A stretch of 64,000 nucleotides of DNA from Reyranella aquatilis (GTDB lineage Bacteria > Pseudomonadota > Alphaproteobacteria > Reyranellales > Reyranellaceae): contig NZ_JAJISD010000004.1 of assembly GCF_020880995.1 (NCBI RefSeq), positions 372,001 through 436,000 on the forward strand, in the 5' to 3' direction. Of the stretch, positions 32,030 to 40,015 are shown piece by piece (position 1 is the stretch's first letter; each line of letters begins with the position of its first letter). The position numbers and the translations under genes were made by a program. A model generated the notes under the pieces. The model was given only the letters and a program-made list of their open reading frames with translations. It searched no databases and was not told the DNA's origin.

Positions 32030-32893
32030 TTAGGCTTTTGCGATCCGGTCGAGGACCGGCCGCAGGTGCGCCAGGAAGCAATCCGGATTCTCGCTCATCG
32101 GGAAATGGCCGAGGCCGGGCATGATGATGCAGAGGGCGCCCGGCACCATCGCGGCCACCTCCTCGGTTTCCGCCGGCGAGCAGGAATAGTCGTACTCCCC
32201 GGTCAGCAGGAACAGCGGGCAGCGGCCGGTATCGATCGCGGCGATGCGCTGCCGCAGGTCCCCATCGACCTTGTAGAAGTGCAGATCCCCTTTGAAGACC
32301 CCCGGGCCGCCCTGCATGTAGTGCCAGAGCGTTTCCCAGCGGTCGGCCGCGGGGGCGTCGGGCCCCACCAGGCCGGAAACGATCCCGGCGCAGACCTCGC
32401 CCCCGTGTACGTCCGCGTGGTGCAGCCACTCCGTATCGTAGTAGGGCGCGACGTGGGCGGACGACTGCAGGCCGATGAGGGCCCGGAATCGGTCGGCGTG
32501 CTGGGCGGCGAGGTTGAGCACCAGGCGGCCTCCGATCGAACAGCCCATGACCACGGGCCGGTCCAGCGACAGGGCATCGGCGAAGGCAAGGACGAACGCC
32601 GTATAGAAGTCCCGTGTCAGGCGGTACTCCTCGGCCTCGAAACCCTGCGGCGGCGACGACTTGCCATGCCGGGGCATGTCGAAGGCGATGACGCGAAAGC
32701 GCCGGGTCACCTCGGGATCGGTCAGCACGCCCCGGTACTGCCGTCCGTCGGAACCGGCGGTGTGCAGGCAGATGAGCGGGATCCCCTCGCCCGCCTCCTC
32801 GAAATAGACGCGGTAGCGCCGGCCTTCGAAATCGAGCGAGAGATAGCGGCCGACGATCGGTTCGAGGGCGGGCAGACCCGGCGCGGCGCTCAT
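32030..32893 (-). CDS. Alpha/beta hydrolase
   Basis: A 287-residue alpha/beta-hydrolase. Oxyanion region LICLHTAGSDGRQYRG, FDMPRHGKSSPP loop, nucleophile elbow VVMGCSIGGRLVLN (G-C-S-I-G-G) near residue 121, acid region LLTGEYDYSCSPAE and catalytic His in MPGLGHFPMSENP near residue 267. The family includes ester, lactone and C-C bond hydrolases (MhpC-like); the substrate is not clear. ATG 32893 overlaps the stop of the upstream SCP2-like gene (ATGA), so the two are coupled. Confidence 0.9.
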   Translation of the reverse strand: MSAAPGLPALEPIVGRYLSLDFEGRRYRVYFEEAGEGIPLICLHTAGSDGRQYRGVLTDPEVTRRFRVIAFDMPRHGKSSPPQGFEAEEYRLTRDFYTAFVLAFADALSLDRPVVMGCSIGGRLVLNLAAQHADRFRALIGLQSSAHVAPYYDTEWLHHADVHGGEVCAGIVSGLVGPDAPAADRWETLWHYMQGGPGVFKGDLHFYKVDGDLRQRIAAIDTGRCPLFLLTGEYDYSCSPAETEEVAAMVPGALCIIMPGLGHFPMSENPDCFLAHLRPVLDRIAKA

Positions 32894-33270
32894 CGTGCAC
32901 CGCCTGCGGCGGCAGCCAGCGCCCGCGGCGCTTCGAGCACCGCCTTCAGATAGAGCAGGTTGGCCATCAGCGGCTGGAGATCGCCCTCGAACTTCATCAG
33001 GCCGCGACGCACCAGGGCCAGCAGGTCGTGGTCGCCCGGCGCCGGACGGGGTCGCCAGAAGCGCTGCCAGTCCGCCTCCTCGGCGCGCAGCGCGAAGCGC
33101 CACGACGGCATGACGAACGGCCCCTCTTCCACCTTCTCGATCCGCCCGCGCAGCACGTGGACCAGCCAGGCGCGCGGACGCGCCTCGACCAGGAAGGCGC
33201 CCGTGAGATGACGGCCGCGCCGCACCAGCGCCTCGTCCCCGTTCACGAGGTCCGCAAGTTTTTCCAGCAT
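32890..33270 (-). CDS. SCP2-like lipid-binding domain protein
   Basis: A 126-residue protein whose sequence pattern resembles a sterol-carrier-protein-2-type domain: GAFLVEARPRAWLVHVLRGRIEKVEEG (beta strands), FALRAEEADWQRFW, LLALVRRGLMKFEGDLQPLMANLLYLKAVLEAPRAL, the last resembling the L-x-G-x-I/L-K-x-x-G-D region of SCP2 folds. It is probably cytosolic and binds acyl or sterol-like ligands for the hydrolase encoded by the overlapping downstream gene. The assignment rests on pattern only. Confidence 0.65.
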   Translation of the reverse strand: MLEKLADLVNGDEALVRRGRHLTGAFLVEARPRAWLVHVLRGRIEKVEEGPFVMPSWRFALRAEEADWQRFWRPRPAPGDHDLLALVRRGLMKFEGDLQPLMANLLYLKAVLEAPRALAAAAGGAR

Positions 33271-33388
33271 CCTTCCTCCCCTCCGGTCGTGACCCGCCAG
33301 CCCGCCGGGTTTCGTGTTTCGGCCTCAATTCCATGCTAGACGGTCCCCCGTCCAGCCGATACCGGCCGCGCCAACCGGGAGCCTGTCC

Positions 33389-33886
33389 TTGCCCTTCGTT
33401 CGTTCCGTCCGCGCCCTCCTGCCCCTCGCCGGGGCTGCCCTGTTGCTGGCCGCCGCGGCCCAGCCGGCGGCTGCCGGCATGGAAGAAGCGGTCAAGGCGC
33501 TGCAGGCCGGCGATCCCGTGACGGCCGAGAAGGAGCTGCAGGTGCTGGCCAAGGAGCGCGATCCGCGCGCCCAGTTCCTGCTCGGCCTCTACATCTACGG
33601 CAACGCCGAATCCAAGCTGTTCGACATCAACAAGGCGACCCCGCTTCTGCTCGATGCGTCCGAGCGCGGCTATCTTCCCGCGATGATCCCGCTGGCCGGC
33701 GCCTATGCCGAGGGCAAGGGCGTGCCCAAGAGCCTCTTCGAGGCCTACAAGTGGTGCGCGATCGCCGACCGGTGGAACGTGCCCAACGCCAATCTGGCGC
33801 TCGAGCAGGCGGCGCGCGAGCTGCCGGCCGACGAGGTCGAGAAGGCGAAGGCCGCCGCGCTCGCCTACCAGTTCAAGACGAAATGA
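33389..33886 (+). CDS. Secreted Sel1/TPR-like repeat protein, short
   Basis: A 165-residue protein with a signal peptide (LPFVRSVRALLPLAGAALLLAAAAQPAAA) and two to three Sel1-like repeats: MEEAVKALQAGDPVTAEKELQVLAKERDPRAQFLLGLYIYG, ATPLLLDASERGYLPAMIPLAGAYAEGKGVPKSLFEAYKWCAIA. The TTG at 33389 is preferred since GGGAG lies about 8 bases before it and the signal peptide begins there; an ATG lies upstream at 33314 but adds residues unlike a signal. The stop overlaps the next Sel1 gene by four bases. Such proteins scaffold periplasmic complexes. Confidence 0.8.
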   Translation: MPFVRSVRALLPLAGAALLLAAAAQPAAAGMEEAVKALQAGDPVTAEKELQVLAKERDPRAQFLLGLYIYGNAESKLFDINKATPLLLDASERGYLPAMIPLAGAYAEGKGVPKSLFEAYKWCAIADRWNVPNANLALEQAARELPADEVEKAKAAALAYQFKTK

Positions 33887-35088
33887 TCGCGGCGCGGCTG
33901 GCGCTCGCCGCGGCGCTCGTCGCCGCGGGCGCTGCCGCGCAGGCTCAGCAAGCCGCCGACGCCTCGGACGTGGCCGCATCGCTGCGTCCCGCCGTCATGG
34001 CCTACCGCCAGGGCGATGCCGCGACGGCCGAACGGACGCTGCGCGCGCTCGGCTCGTCGAATGCCGATGCCAACGCCTGGCTGGGCGCGATCCTGATCGA
34101 TCGCGGCGCCAAGGCCGAAGGGCTGAGCCTTATCCAGCGTGCCGCGGATGCGGGATCGGCCGAAGGCCAGCACCGGCTCGCCCTCGTCTTCGCCACGGGC
34201 GACGCCGGCGTGCCGCGCAATCCCGCCCGGGCCGTTGAGCTTTTCGAGAAGGCCGCCGCGCAGGGACATCGCCGCGCGCAACTCAATCTCGGGCTGATCT
34301 TTCTTCGCGGCCAGGGCGTTCCGCGCGACGTGATCCAGGCCCGCGCCTGGCTGGAAAAGGCATCCGCCGACGGCGATCCCTACGCCACCTATGCGCTGGG
34401 GCGGGCGATGGCGGAGAACGCGCCGCCCGCTTCGGCCGATCCGACGCGGGCCGCCGATCTCTTCCGCCGCGCCGCCGAGAAGGGGCACATGCTCGCCGCC
34501 CTGCGCTACGGCCTGGCCCTGGCCGAGGGATCGGGCGTGAAGCAGGACCAGGCGGCGGCCCAGCGCTGGCTGGTCCAGGCCCAGCAGAACGGCGTTCCCG
34601 AGGCGGCGCTGGCGCTGGGCGACATGGCCGTGCGGACGCCCGCGACGCGCGACAAGGCGGCCAACGAGAAGATCCTGAAGTCGGCCATCAGCTGGTACCA
34701 GGCCGCGGCCAATGCCGGCGTGCCGTCCGGCCAGTTCAAGCTCGCCAACGCCTATCTCGCCGGCTCGGGCATGCCGCGGGATCCCGTCCAGGCGCAGTTC
34801 TGGTACGGCCGCGCCGCGCAGCAGGGACTGCCCGAGGCGCAGCAGGCGCTCGGCGTCATGCTGTTGACCGGCAGCGCCGGGACCAGCGATCCGGTGGAAG
34901 CCTTCAAGTGGCTGTACCTCGCCGAACGCGGCGGTCACCCGGAAGCGCGTGCCGTCCGCGAGAAGGCGGGCGACAAGGTCTCCGATCGCGATCGCAAGCG
35001 GGGCGAGGCGCTGGCCCAGGCGTTCAAGCCGGCCTCCGAGCTTCCGCTCGACGAAGGCCAGCCGCGCCTCGTGCCGGTCCGGCGCTGA
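33883..35088 (+). CDS. Secreted Sel1-repeat protein, long
   Basis: A 401-residue periplasmic protein: signal peptide MIAARLALAAALVAAGAAAQAQ, then about eight Sel1 repeats of roughly 36 residues, each with the A-x-x-x-L-G-x-x-Y/F-x-x-G pattern, for example AEGQHRLALVFATGDAGVPRNPARAVELFEKAAAQGH and AQLNLGLIFLRGQGVPRDVIQARAWLEKASADGD. Sel1 domains mediate protein-protein contacts, commonly in envelope stress or exopolysaccharide systems. ATGA overlap with the short Sel1 gene shows coupled expression of the two. The mmcB gene follows immediately. Confidence 0.9.
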   Translation: MIAARLALAAALVAAGAAAQAQQAADASDVAASLRPAVMAYRQGDAATAERTLRALGSSNADANAWLGAILIDRGAKAEGLSLIQRAADAGSAEGQHRLALVFATGDAGVPRNPARAVELFEKAAAQGHRRAQLNLGLIFLRGQGVPRDVIQARAWLEKASADGDPYATYALGRAMAENAPPASADPTRAADLFRRAAEKGHMLAALRYGLALAEGSGVKQDQAAAQRWLVQAQQNGVPEAALALGDMAVRTPATRDKAANEKILKSAISWYQAAANAGVPSGQFKLANAYLAGSGMPRDPVQAQFWYGRAAQQGLPEAQQALGVMLLTGSAGTSDPVEAFKWLYLAERGGHPEARAVREKAGDKVSDRDRKRGEALAQAFKPASELPLDEGQPRLVPVRR

Positions 35089-35110
35089 CGTGGTCCCCGA
35101 TGAACCGGCG

Positions 35111-35575
35111 ATGGAAGCGCCGGCCGTCGCGCGCCAGACGCGCCCTGACATCACCCTCGCCGTCTGCCGCGGCGCCTGCCGCCTGATGCGCCAGTCCGGC
35201 CGTACCGTGCTGCGCGAACTGCCGCTGCCCGACGGGCGCCGCGCCGACATCATGGCGATCGCCGGCAGCGGCGAACTCACCATCGTCGAGGTGAAGTCCT
35301 CGATCGAGGATTGGCGGGTCGACCAGAAGTGGCCGGACTATCTCGCCTGGTGCGACCAGCTCTACTTCGCCGTGCCGGTCGACTTCCCGCAATCGCTGAT
35401 CCCCGAGGAGGTCGGCCTGATCGTCGCCGATGCCTATGGCGGCGAGATCCTGCGTCCTCCCGCGCGCCACCCGGTGACGGCGGCGCGGCGCAAGGCGCTG
35501 CTCATCGACTGCGCGCGCCTCGCCTCGGAGCGGCTGGCACGCCTCGAGGATCCGGAGTTCGTCGACCTCGCCTGA
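35111..35575 (+). CDS. mmcB: MmcB-family DNA repair protein
   Basis: A 154-residue nuclease-like protein of the MmcB family, first seen in the Caulobacter SOS regulon for mitomycin C damage. Restriction-endonuclease-like core: ADIMAIAGSGELTIVEVKSSIEDWRVDQKWPDYLAWCDQLYFAVP with the D...E-x-K motif (Asp in ADIMAI, EVK). ATG 35111 is used; a GTG at 35090, two bases past the Sel1 stop, gives seven more residues and no better ribosome site. It converges with the ABC gene three bases away. Its placement after Sel1 genes seems incidental. Confidence 0.85.
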   Translation: MEAPAVARQTRPDITLAVCRGACRLMRQSGRTVLRELPLPDGRRADIMAIAGSGELTIVEVKSSIEDWRVDQKWPDYLAWCDQLYFAVPVDFPQSLIPEEVGLIVADAYGGEILRPPARHPVTAARRKALLIDCARLASERLARLEDPEFVDLA

Positions 35576-35578
35576 CCG

Positions 35579-37777
35579 TCAGCCGGGCATCGCACGGGAA
35601 GTGGCGGTGGATGCCGCGCCCGGCGTCTGGCTGCGGCTCGCCTCGGCCATCCGGATGCGGGCATAGGCCATCACCTCGGTCGGCGGCCCCACCCGTTCGA
35701 TGCGCCCGTCCATCACCAGCGCCACGCGATCGGCGATGGCGAGCGGCGCCAGGCGGTGGGTGATCATGATGACGGTGCGGCCGCGCGTGTTGGACTTGAG
35801 CTGACGCAGCAGCTGCTCCTCGGTGGCGGGATCGAGCGCGCTGGTCGCTTCGTCGAGGATCAGGATGCGCGGATTGCGGATCAGCGCGCGCGCGATGCAG
35901 AGAAGCTGGCGCTGTCCGGTCGAGAGTCCCTGCCCGCGTTCGCCGAGCACGGTGTTGTAGCCCTGCGGCAGGCGCTGGATGAAGTCGTGGGCACCGACGA
36001 ATCGCGCCACCGCCACGACGCGGCCGGGATCCTTGTCGGCGACGCCCATCGCGATGTTCTCGCGCACCGATCCGGTGAAGAGCTGCAGGTCCTGCGGCAC
36101 CGCGCCGATCTGCGCCCGCAACTGCGCCGGCGAGATGTGGGCGATGTCGGTGCCGTCCACCAGCACGCGGCCGTCGGTCGGCGTGACCAGACCCTGCACG
36201 AGATTGGCGATGGTGGTCTTGCCCGAGCCCGACGGGCCGACGAGGCCGATGATCTCGCCCGCCGCGATCGAGAGATCCATCTCGCGCAGGATGGGCGGCC
36301 CGCGATCGTGTGCGCGGTAGGTGACGCGCTCCAGCGCGATGTCCCCGGTCAGCGCCGGCATCGGCGCGAACTCGCCCGGCCGCGTTTCGGGCGGCTCGCG
36401 CATCAGCTCGTCGATGCGCTTGAAGGCGGCCCCCACCGCCTGGAGCTGGTGCCAGGCACCGGCGAGCTGGCGCATCGGCTGCAGCGCGCGCACGGCCAGC
36501 ATGTTGGCGGCGACCAGCGCGCCGATCGTGAGGCGATGATCGGCGATCTCGCCGACGCCGATCATCACGATCGCCAGCGACGCCACGAGTTGCAGCGTGC
36601 CCGAGGCGCTGGCCGCGAGCGTGGCGAGGTTGCCGGCGCGCAGGCTGGCGCGGGCCGATTGCTCGACCCTGGCCTGCCAGCGCTTCTCGACTTCCGCTTC
36701 GAGGCCGAGCGCCTTGATGGTGGCGGCGTTGGCGACGGTCTCGTTGAGCGTCGAGCTCTTGGCCGCGAGCGCCTGGAACGTCTCGTCGGCCAGCCGCCGC
36801 TGCGCGCGGTGACCGGCGAGCGACACCGCGACCAGCACCGGCACCGCCAGCGCCGCGACGAGGCCGAGCGTGGCGCTGATGGCGAAGGTGGCGACCAGGA
36901 AGATCACGACGAACAGCAGGTCGATCGCCAGCACCGGCATCTGGCCGGTGAAGAAGCCGCGCAGCACGTCGAGCTGGCGCAGGCGCTCGGCGATGACGCC
37001 CGAGGGCGTCCGTTCGAAATGACGGTAGGGCAATGCCATCAGGTGATGCAGCACCTCGGCGCTCATCAGCGCATCGAGGCGCGCACCGGTCCTGGCGGAC
37101 AGCCAGCCGCGCGCCACGCGCAGGCCGAAGTCGGCGCCATAGGCTGCGAGCATGCCGGCGCAGAGTACCGCCAGCGTCGACCGCAGCCCCTCGGGCGGAC
37201 GGCCCGCGATCACCGCGTTGACCACCAGCATCATGAAGAGCGGCGTGAGGAGGCCGAGCAGGTTGATGAAGAACGATGCGGCCGCGAGCCTGACGACGAC
37301 CGGTCGCAGGCGTGCCCAGAGCGGGGCGTACCATTGCCCGGCTGGAGACGGTCCCAGGGGCTGGCGCAGCAGCAGGGCACGCGTTCCGAGGGACCGCGCC
37401 TCCTCGGCCGTCGATTGCCAGACACGCCCTTCCATCACATCGAGGATGGTCCAGCCGTTGCCGCGGCCCGAGACCACGACGTGGGACGCCCCGTTGGCGC
37501 CGACGATGGCGAAGGGTACGGACAACTCGTCGAACGGCCGGCCGGCGAGATCGACCGCCTCGCCTTCGAGGCCGAGCCGCGCCGCCACCGTCAGGAAGGC
37601 GGTCTCGTCGAGGCCTGCCGCGGGAATTGCCACGAGACGGCGAATGTCGGCCTCGCTGACTGGGCGGCCGACCTGCTGGGCGATGTAGAGCAGCGCCCGC
37701 ATCAGGGAATCGACGCGGCGATGGCCAGCGGCATCCCATTCGGGCTGCCGGAAGCCGCCGTTCTCGAGAGGGGCCAT
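35579..37777 (-). CDS. Type I secretion system ABC transporter (HlyB/LapB type) with inactive C39-like domain
   Basis: A 732-residue exporter. N-terminal residues 20-140 resemble a peptidase-C39-like domain without the catalytic Cys (LLYIAQQVGRPVSEADIRRL, HVVVSGRGNGWTILDVMEG). The membrane domain spans about 160-430; the ATPase has Walker A GPSGSGKTTIA, Q-loop AVPQDLQLFTGSVREN, signature LSTGQRQLL and Walker B ILILDEATSALDP. The degenerate C39 domain is normal for T1SS proteins moving large RTX proteins or adhesins without cleavage. The signature LSTGQ differs at one place from LSGGQ. No HlyD, TolC or RTX gene lies nearby, so it is orphaned here. Confidence 0.9.
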   Translation of the reverse strand: MAPLENGGFRQPEWDAAGHRRVDSLMRALLYIAQQVGRPVSEADIRRLVAIPAAGLDETAFLTVAARLGLEGEAVDLAGRPFDELSVPFAIVGANGASHVVVSGRGNGWTILDVMEGRVWQSTAEEARSLGTRALLLRQPLGPSPAGQWYAPLWARLRPVVVRLAAASFFINLLGLLTPLFMMLVVNAVIAGRPPEGLRSTLAVLCAGMLAAYGADFGLRVARGWLSARTGARLDALMSAEVLHHLMALPYRHFERTPSGVIAERLRQLDVLRGFFTGQMPVLAIDLLFVVIFLVATFAISATLGLVAALAVPVLVAVSLAGHRAQRRLADETFQALAAKSSTLNETVANAATIKALGLEAEVEKRWQARVEQSARASLRAGNLATLAASASGTLQLVASLAIVMIGVGEIADHRLTIGALVAANMLAVRALQPMRQLAGAWHQLQAVGAAFKRIDELMREPPETRPGEFAPMPALTGDIALERVTYRAHDRGPPILREMDLSIAAGEIIGLVGPSGSGKTTIANLVQGLVTPTDGRVLVDGTDIAHISPAQLRAQIGAVPQDLQLFTGSVRENIAMGVADKDPGRVVAVARFVGAHDFIQRLPQGYNTVLGERGQGLSTGQRQLLCIARALIRNPRILILDEATSALDPATEEQLLRQLKSNTRGRTVIMITHRLAPLAIADRVALVMDGRIERVGPPTEVMAYARIRMAEASRSQTPGAASTATSRAMPG

Positions 37778-37838
37778 TTTCCAAGGGTATCAGAAATGCC
37801 CTTGGATTCAATTATCTGCGAGGGTTTCCTAAAGCAAA

Positions 37839-37864
37839 GGGCGCGCACCTGCCGGTGCGCGCCC
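37839..37864 (-). terminator. Rho-independent terminator after metK
   Basis: On the minus strand GGGCGCGCAC-CGGCAG-GTGCGCGCCC followed by TTTGCTTT, 24 bases past the metK stop. Ten-pair G:C-rich stem with a U-rich tail. Confidence 0.85.
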
Positions 37865-37887
37865 TGCTTGTCGGAAGATCAGACGGC

Positions 37888-39174
37888 CTAGCGGGCGCCG
37901 AAGGCGCGCTTCAGCTCCGCGACGAGATCCGTGCGCTCCCAGGAGAAGCCGCCGTCCTTCTCGGGCTTGCGACCGAAGTGGCCGTAGGCCGCCGTGCGCT
38001 GATAGATCGGCTTGTTGAGCTGCAGCGAGCGGCGGATGTTGGTCGGACGCAGCGGGAAGAGATCCGACAGGACCTTCTCGAGCTTGCGCTCGTCGACCTT
38101 GCCGGTGCCTTCGGTGTTCACATAGAGCGACATCGGATCGGCGACGCCGATCGCATAGGCGACCTGGATCAGGCAGCGATCGGCGAGACCGGCGGCCACG
38201 ACGTTCTTGGCGAGGTAGCGCGCGGCGTAGGCCGCCGAACGGTCGACCTTGGTCGGGTCCTTGCCCGAGAAGGCGCCGCCGCCGTGCGGGGCGTAGCCGC
38301 CGTAGGTGTCGACGATGATCTTGCGGCCGGTGAGGCCGCAATCGCCATCGGGACCGCCGACGACGAAGTTGCCGGTCGGGTTGACGAAGAAGTCGGCGGC
38401 CTTCTTGGGCATCCAGCCCTTGGGCAGCGACTTCTCGACGTGACCGGCGATCATCTCGCGGATCATGCCCGAATTGTACTTCTTGCCCTTCTTGTTGGCT
38501 TCGCGGTGCTGGGTCGAAACGACGACCTTGGTGGCGCCGACAGCCTTGCCGTCGGCGTAGCGCACCGTCACCTGGCTCTTGGCGTCGGGCTGCAGGTCGC
38601 CGAGCTCGCCCGAGCGGCGGGCCTTGCTCAGCACTTCGAGGATCTTGTGCGAGAAGAAGATCGGAGCGGGCATGAACGAGCCCTTCTCGTACTCTTCGGA
38701 GTCGCGGCAGGCGAAGCCGAACATCAGGCCCTGGTCGCCCGCGCCTTCCTGCTCACCGAGATTGCCGCCCTTCTTCTTGGCATCGACGCCCATCGCGATG
38801 TCGGGCGACTGGCCGTGCAGCAGCACCTCGACGTCGGCGCCATGGAAGGAGAAGCCGTCCTGGTCGTAGCCGATGTCGCGCACGACGTTACGGGCGATCT
38901 CGGTGATCGCTTCGCGGTTCACGACGGTGTGCTTGCCATACTTCTTCATGTACGGCTCGGAGGCGCGGCCCTCGCCGGCGACGACGATCTTGTTGGTCGT
39001 GACCAGCGTCTCGCAGCCCAGGCGGGTGTTGGCGTGGCTGTCGTCGGCGTGGCCGAGCTTCACGTCGTTGGCGATGAACGCGTCCAGGATCGCATCGGAA
39101 ATCTGGTCCGCGACCTTGTCCGGATGTCCTTCAGAAACCGATTCGCTGGTGAAGATGTAGTCCTTGAGCGCCAA
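37888..39174 (-). CDS. metK: S-adenosylmethionine synthetase
   Basis: A 428-residue MetK, longer than the 384 residues of E. coli, which is usual for alphaproteobacteria. Motifs: [18 protein letters not shown] (ATP site His), [16 protein letters not shown], and the glycine-rich [23 protein letters not shown] (P-loop-like). It makes SAM from methionine and ATP. It is the last gene of the olsB...metK housekeeping cluster, followed by a terminator. The 192 bp leader between praR and metK holds a GGCGG/CCGCC hairpin but no SAM riboswitch pattern that I recognise. Confidence 0.97.
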   Translation of the reverse strand: MALKDYIFTSESVSEGHPDKVADQISDAILDAFIANDVKLGHADDSHANTRLGCETLVTTNKIVVAGEGRASEPYMKKYGKHTVVNREAITEIARNVVRDIGYDQDGFSFHGADVEVLLHGQSPDIAMGVDAKKKGGNLGEQEGAGDQGLMFGFACRDSEEYEKGSFMPAPIFFSHKILEVLSKARRSGELGDLQPDAKSQVTVRYADGKAVGATKVVVSTQHREANKKGKKYNSGMIREMIAGHVEKSLPKGWMPKKAADFFVNPTGNFVVGGPDGDCGLTGRKIIVDTYGGYAPHGGGAFSGKDPTKVDRSAAYAARYLAKNVVAAGLADRCLIQVAYAIGVADPMSLYVNTEGTGKVDERKLEKVLSDLFPLRPTNIRRSLQLNKPIYQRTAAYGHFGRKPEKDGGFSWERTDLVAELKRAFGAR

Positions 39175-39366
39175 AGATCCCTCCCAAAGTTCGCATGGAC
39201 TCCGGGCAGGGCGGTGCTTCCGCCAACGGCCGGCTTAGCCTTTATTTTCGCGGTGGCAAGTCGTCCAAATCCGTCCGCGGCGACCCCGCCCATCGGGGCC
39301 GCGGTGGTTAAAAACGCCAAATGGCAGTGGAAATCAAGAGGATCTCGGGCCTATTTCCTGCGCCGT

Positions 39367-39837
39367 TCAGGCGCGGGGCTGGCGTCCCTTGCGCGTGCCG
39401 ACCGCCTCGGCATGGCTGGCCGCGCCGACCGCCTTGACCATCTCGAAGATGCGCTTGCGCACACGGCCCTCGCCGATCTTGTAGTAGGCGCGAACGAGTT
39501 CGAGCGTCTCGCGCTTGATGAGCGGGTCCTTCTCCTGCTCGAACGGCGTACCGGCTTCACCGAAGCCGCCTTTCTTGCCGCGGCCAGACACCGGCCGGCC
39601 GGCGAGCGCGTTCGAGGGCATCTCGTCGAAGAAATACGAAACCGGCACGTCGAGGACCTTTGCGAACTCGAACAGGCGGCTGGAGCCGATGCGGTTGGAG
39701 CCGCGCTCGTATTTCTGGATCTGCTGGAAGGTGAGGCCGACCGCCGTCCCGAGCTTTTCCTGGCTCATGCCGAGGAGCGTGCGCCGCTGGCGCATCCGCG
39801 CTCCGACGTGAACATCTACGGGATGCGACTTGGCCAT
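39367..39837 (-). CDS. XRE-family regulator, PraR/PhrR-like
   Basis: A 156-residue HTH_3 regulator. HTH at residues 12-66: ARMRQRRTLLGMSQEKLGTAVGLTFQQIQKYERGSNRIGSSRLFEFAKVLDVPVSYFFDEM, the sequence typical of the alphaproteobacterial PraR/PhrR group. The C-terminal part (KRETLELVRAYYKIGEGRVRKRIFEMVKA) is also conserved in the group. Its place between lnt and metK is the usual one for this family. Two ATGCATAT boxes 21 bases apart lie about 110 bases upstream and could be its own binding sites. PraR relatives control quorum sensing, attachment or stress survival. Confidence 0.9.
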   Translation of the reverse strand: MAKSHPVDVHVGARMRQRRTLLGMSQEKLGTAVGLTFQQIQKYERGSNRIGSSRLFEFAKVLDVPVSYFFDEMPSNALAGRPVSGRGKKGGFGEAGTPFEQEKDPLIKRETLELVRAYYKIGEGRVRKRIFEMVKAVGAASHAEAVGTRKGRQPRA

Positions 39838-39934
39838 CAGGTGCCTACTCCTTCCGAACGCTCAAACACGACGTAAACGCGCATACGACGCAATCGTGGC
39901 CGAATGGCGTGCAGCGAGTGCTGCCCGATCCACA

Positions 39935-39972
39935 TGTGCAAAAATGCATATCTACACGCGTAGGATGCATAT
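39935..39972 (-). promoter_or_regulatory. Paired ATGCATAT operator-like boxes upstream of the praR-like gene
   Basis: Two ATGCATAT boxes at 39944-39951 and 39965-39972, start to start 21 bp (two helical turns). The first is part of TGCAAAAATGCATATCT, the element also seen at 31406 and 31841. Between the boxes lies the palindrome CTACACGCGTAG. Confidence 0.6.
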
Positions 39973-40015
39973 TACTTATGCTGCTCCAAACCCGAATGCA
40001 AGCCGAACCTCAAGG

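Noticed and set aside
39175-39366. SAM riboswitch in the metK leader
   Set aside because: I see only a short GGCGG/CCGCC hairpin; none of the SAM-I, SAM-II or SAM/SAH core sequences can be placed on the minus strand.
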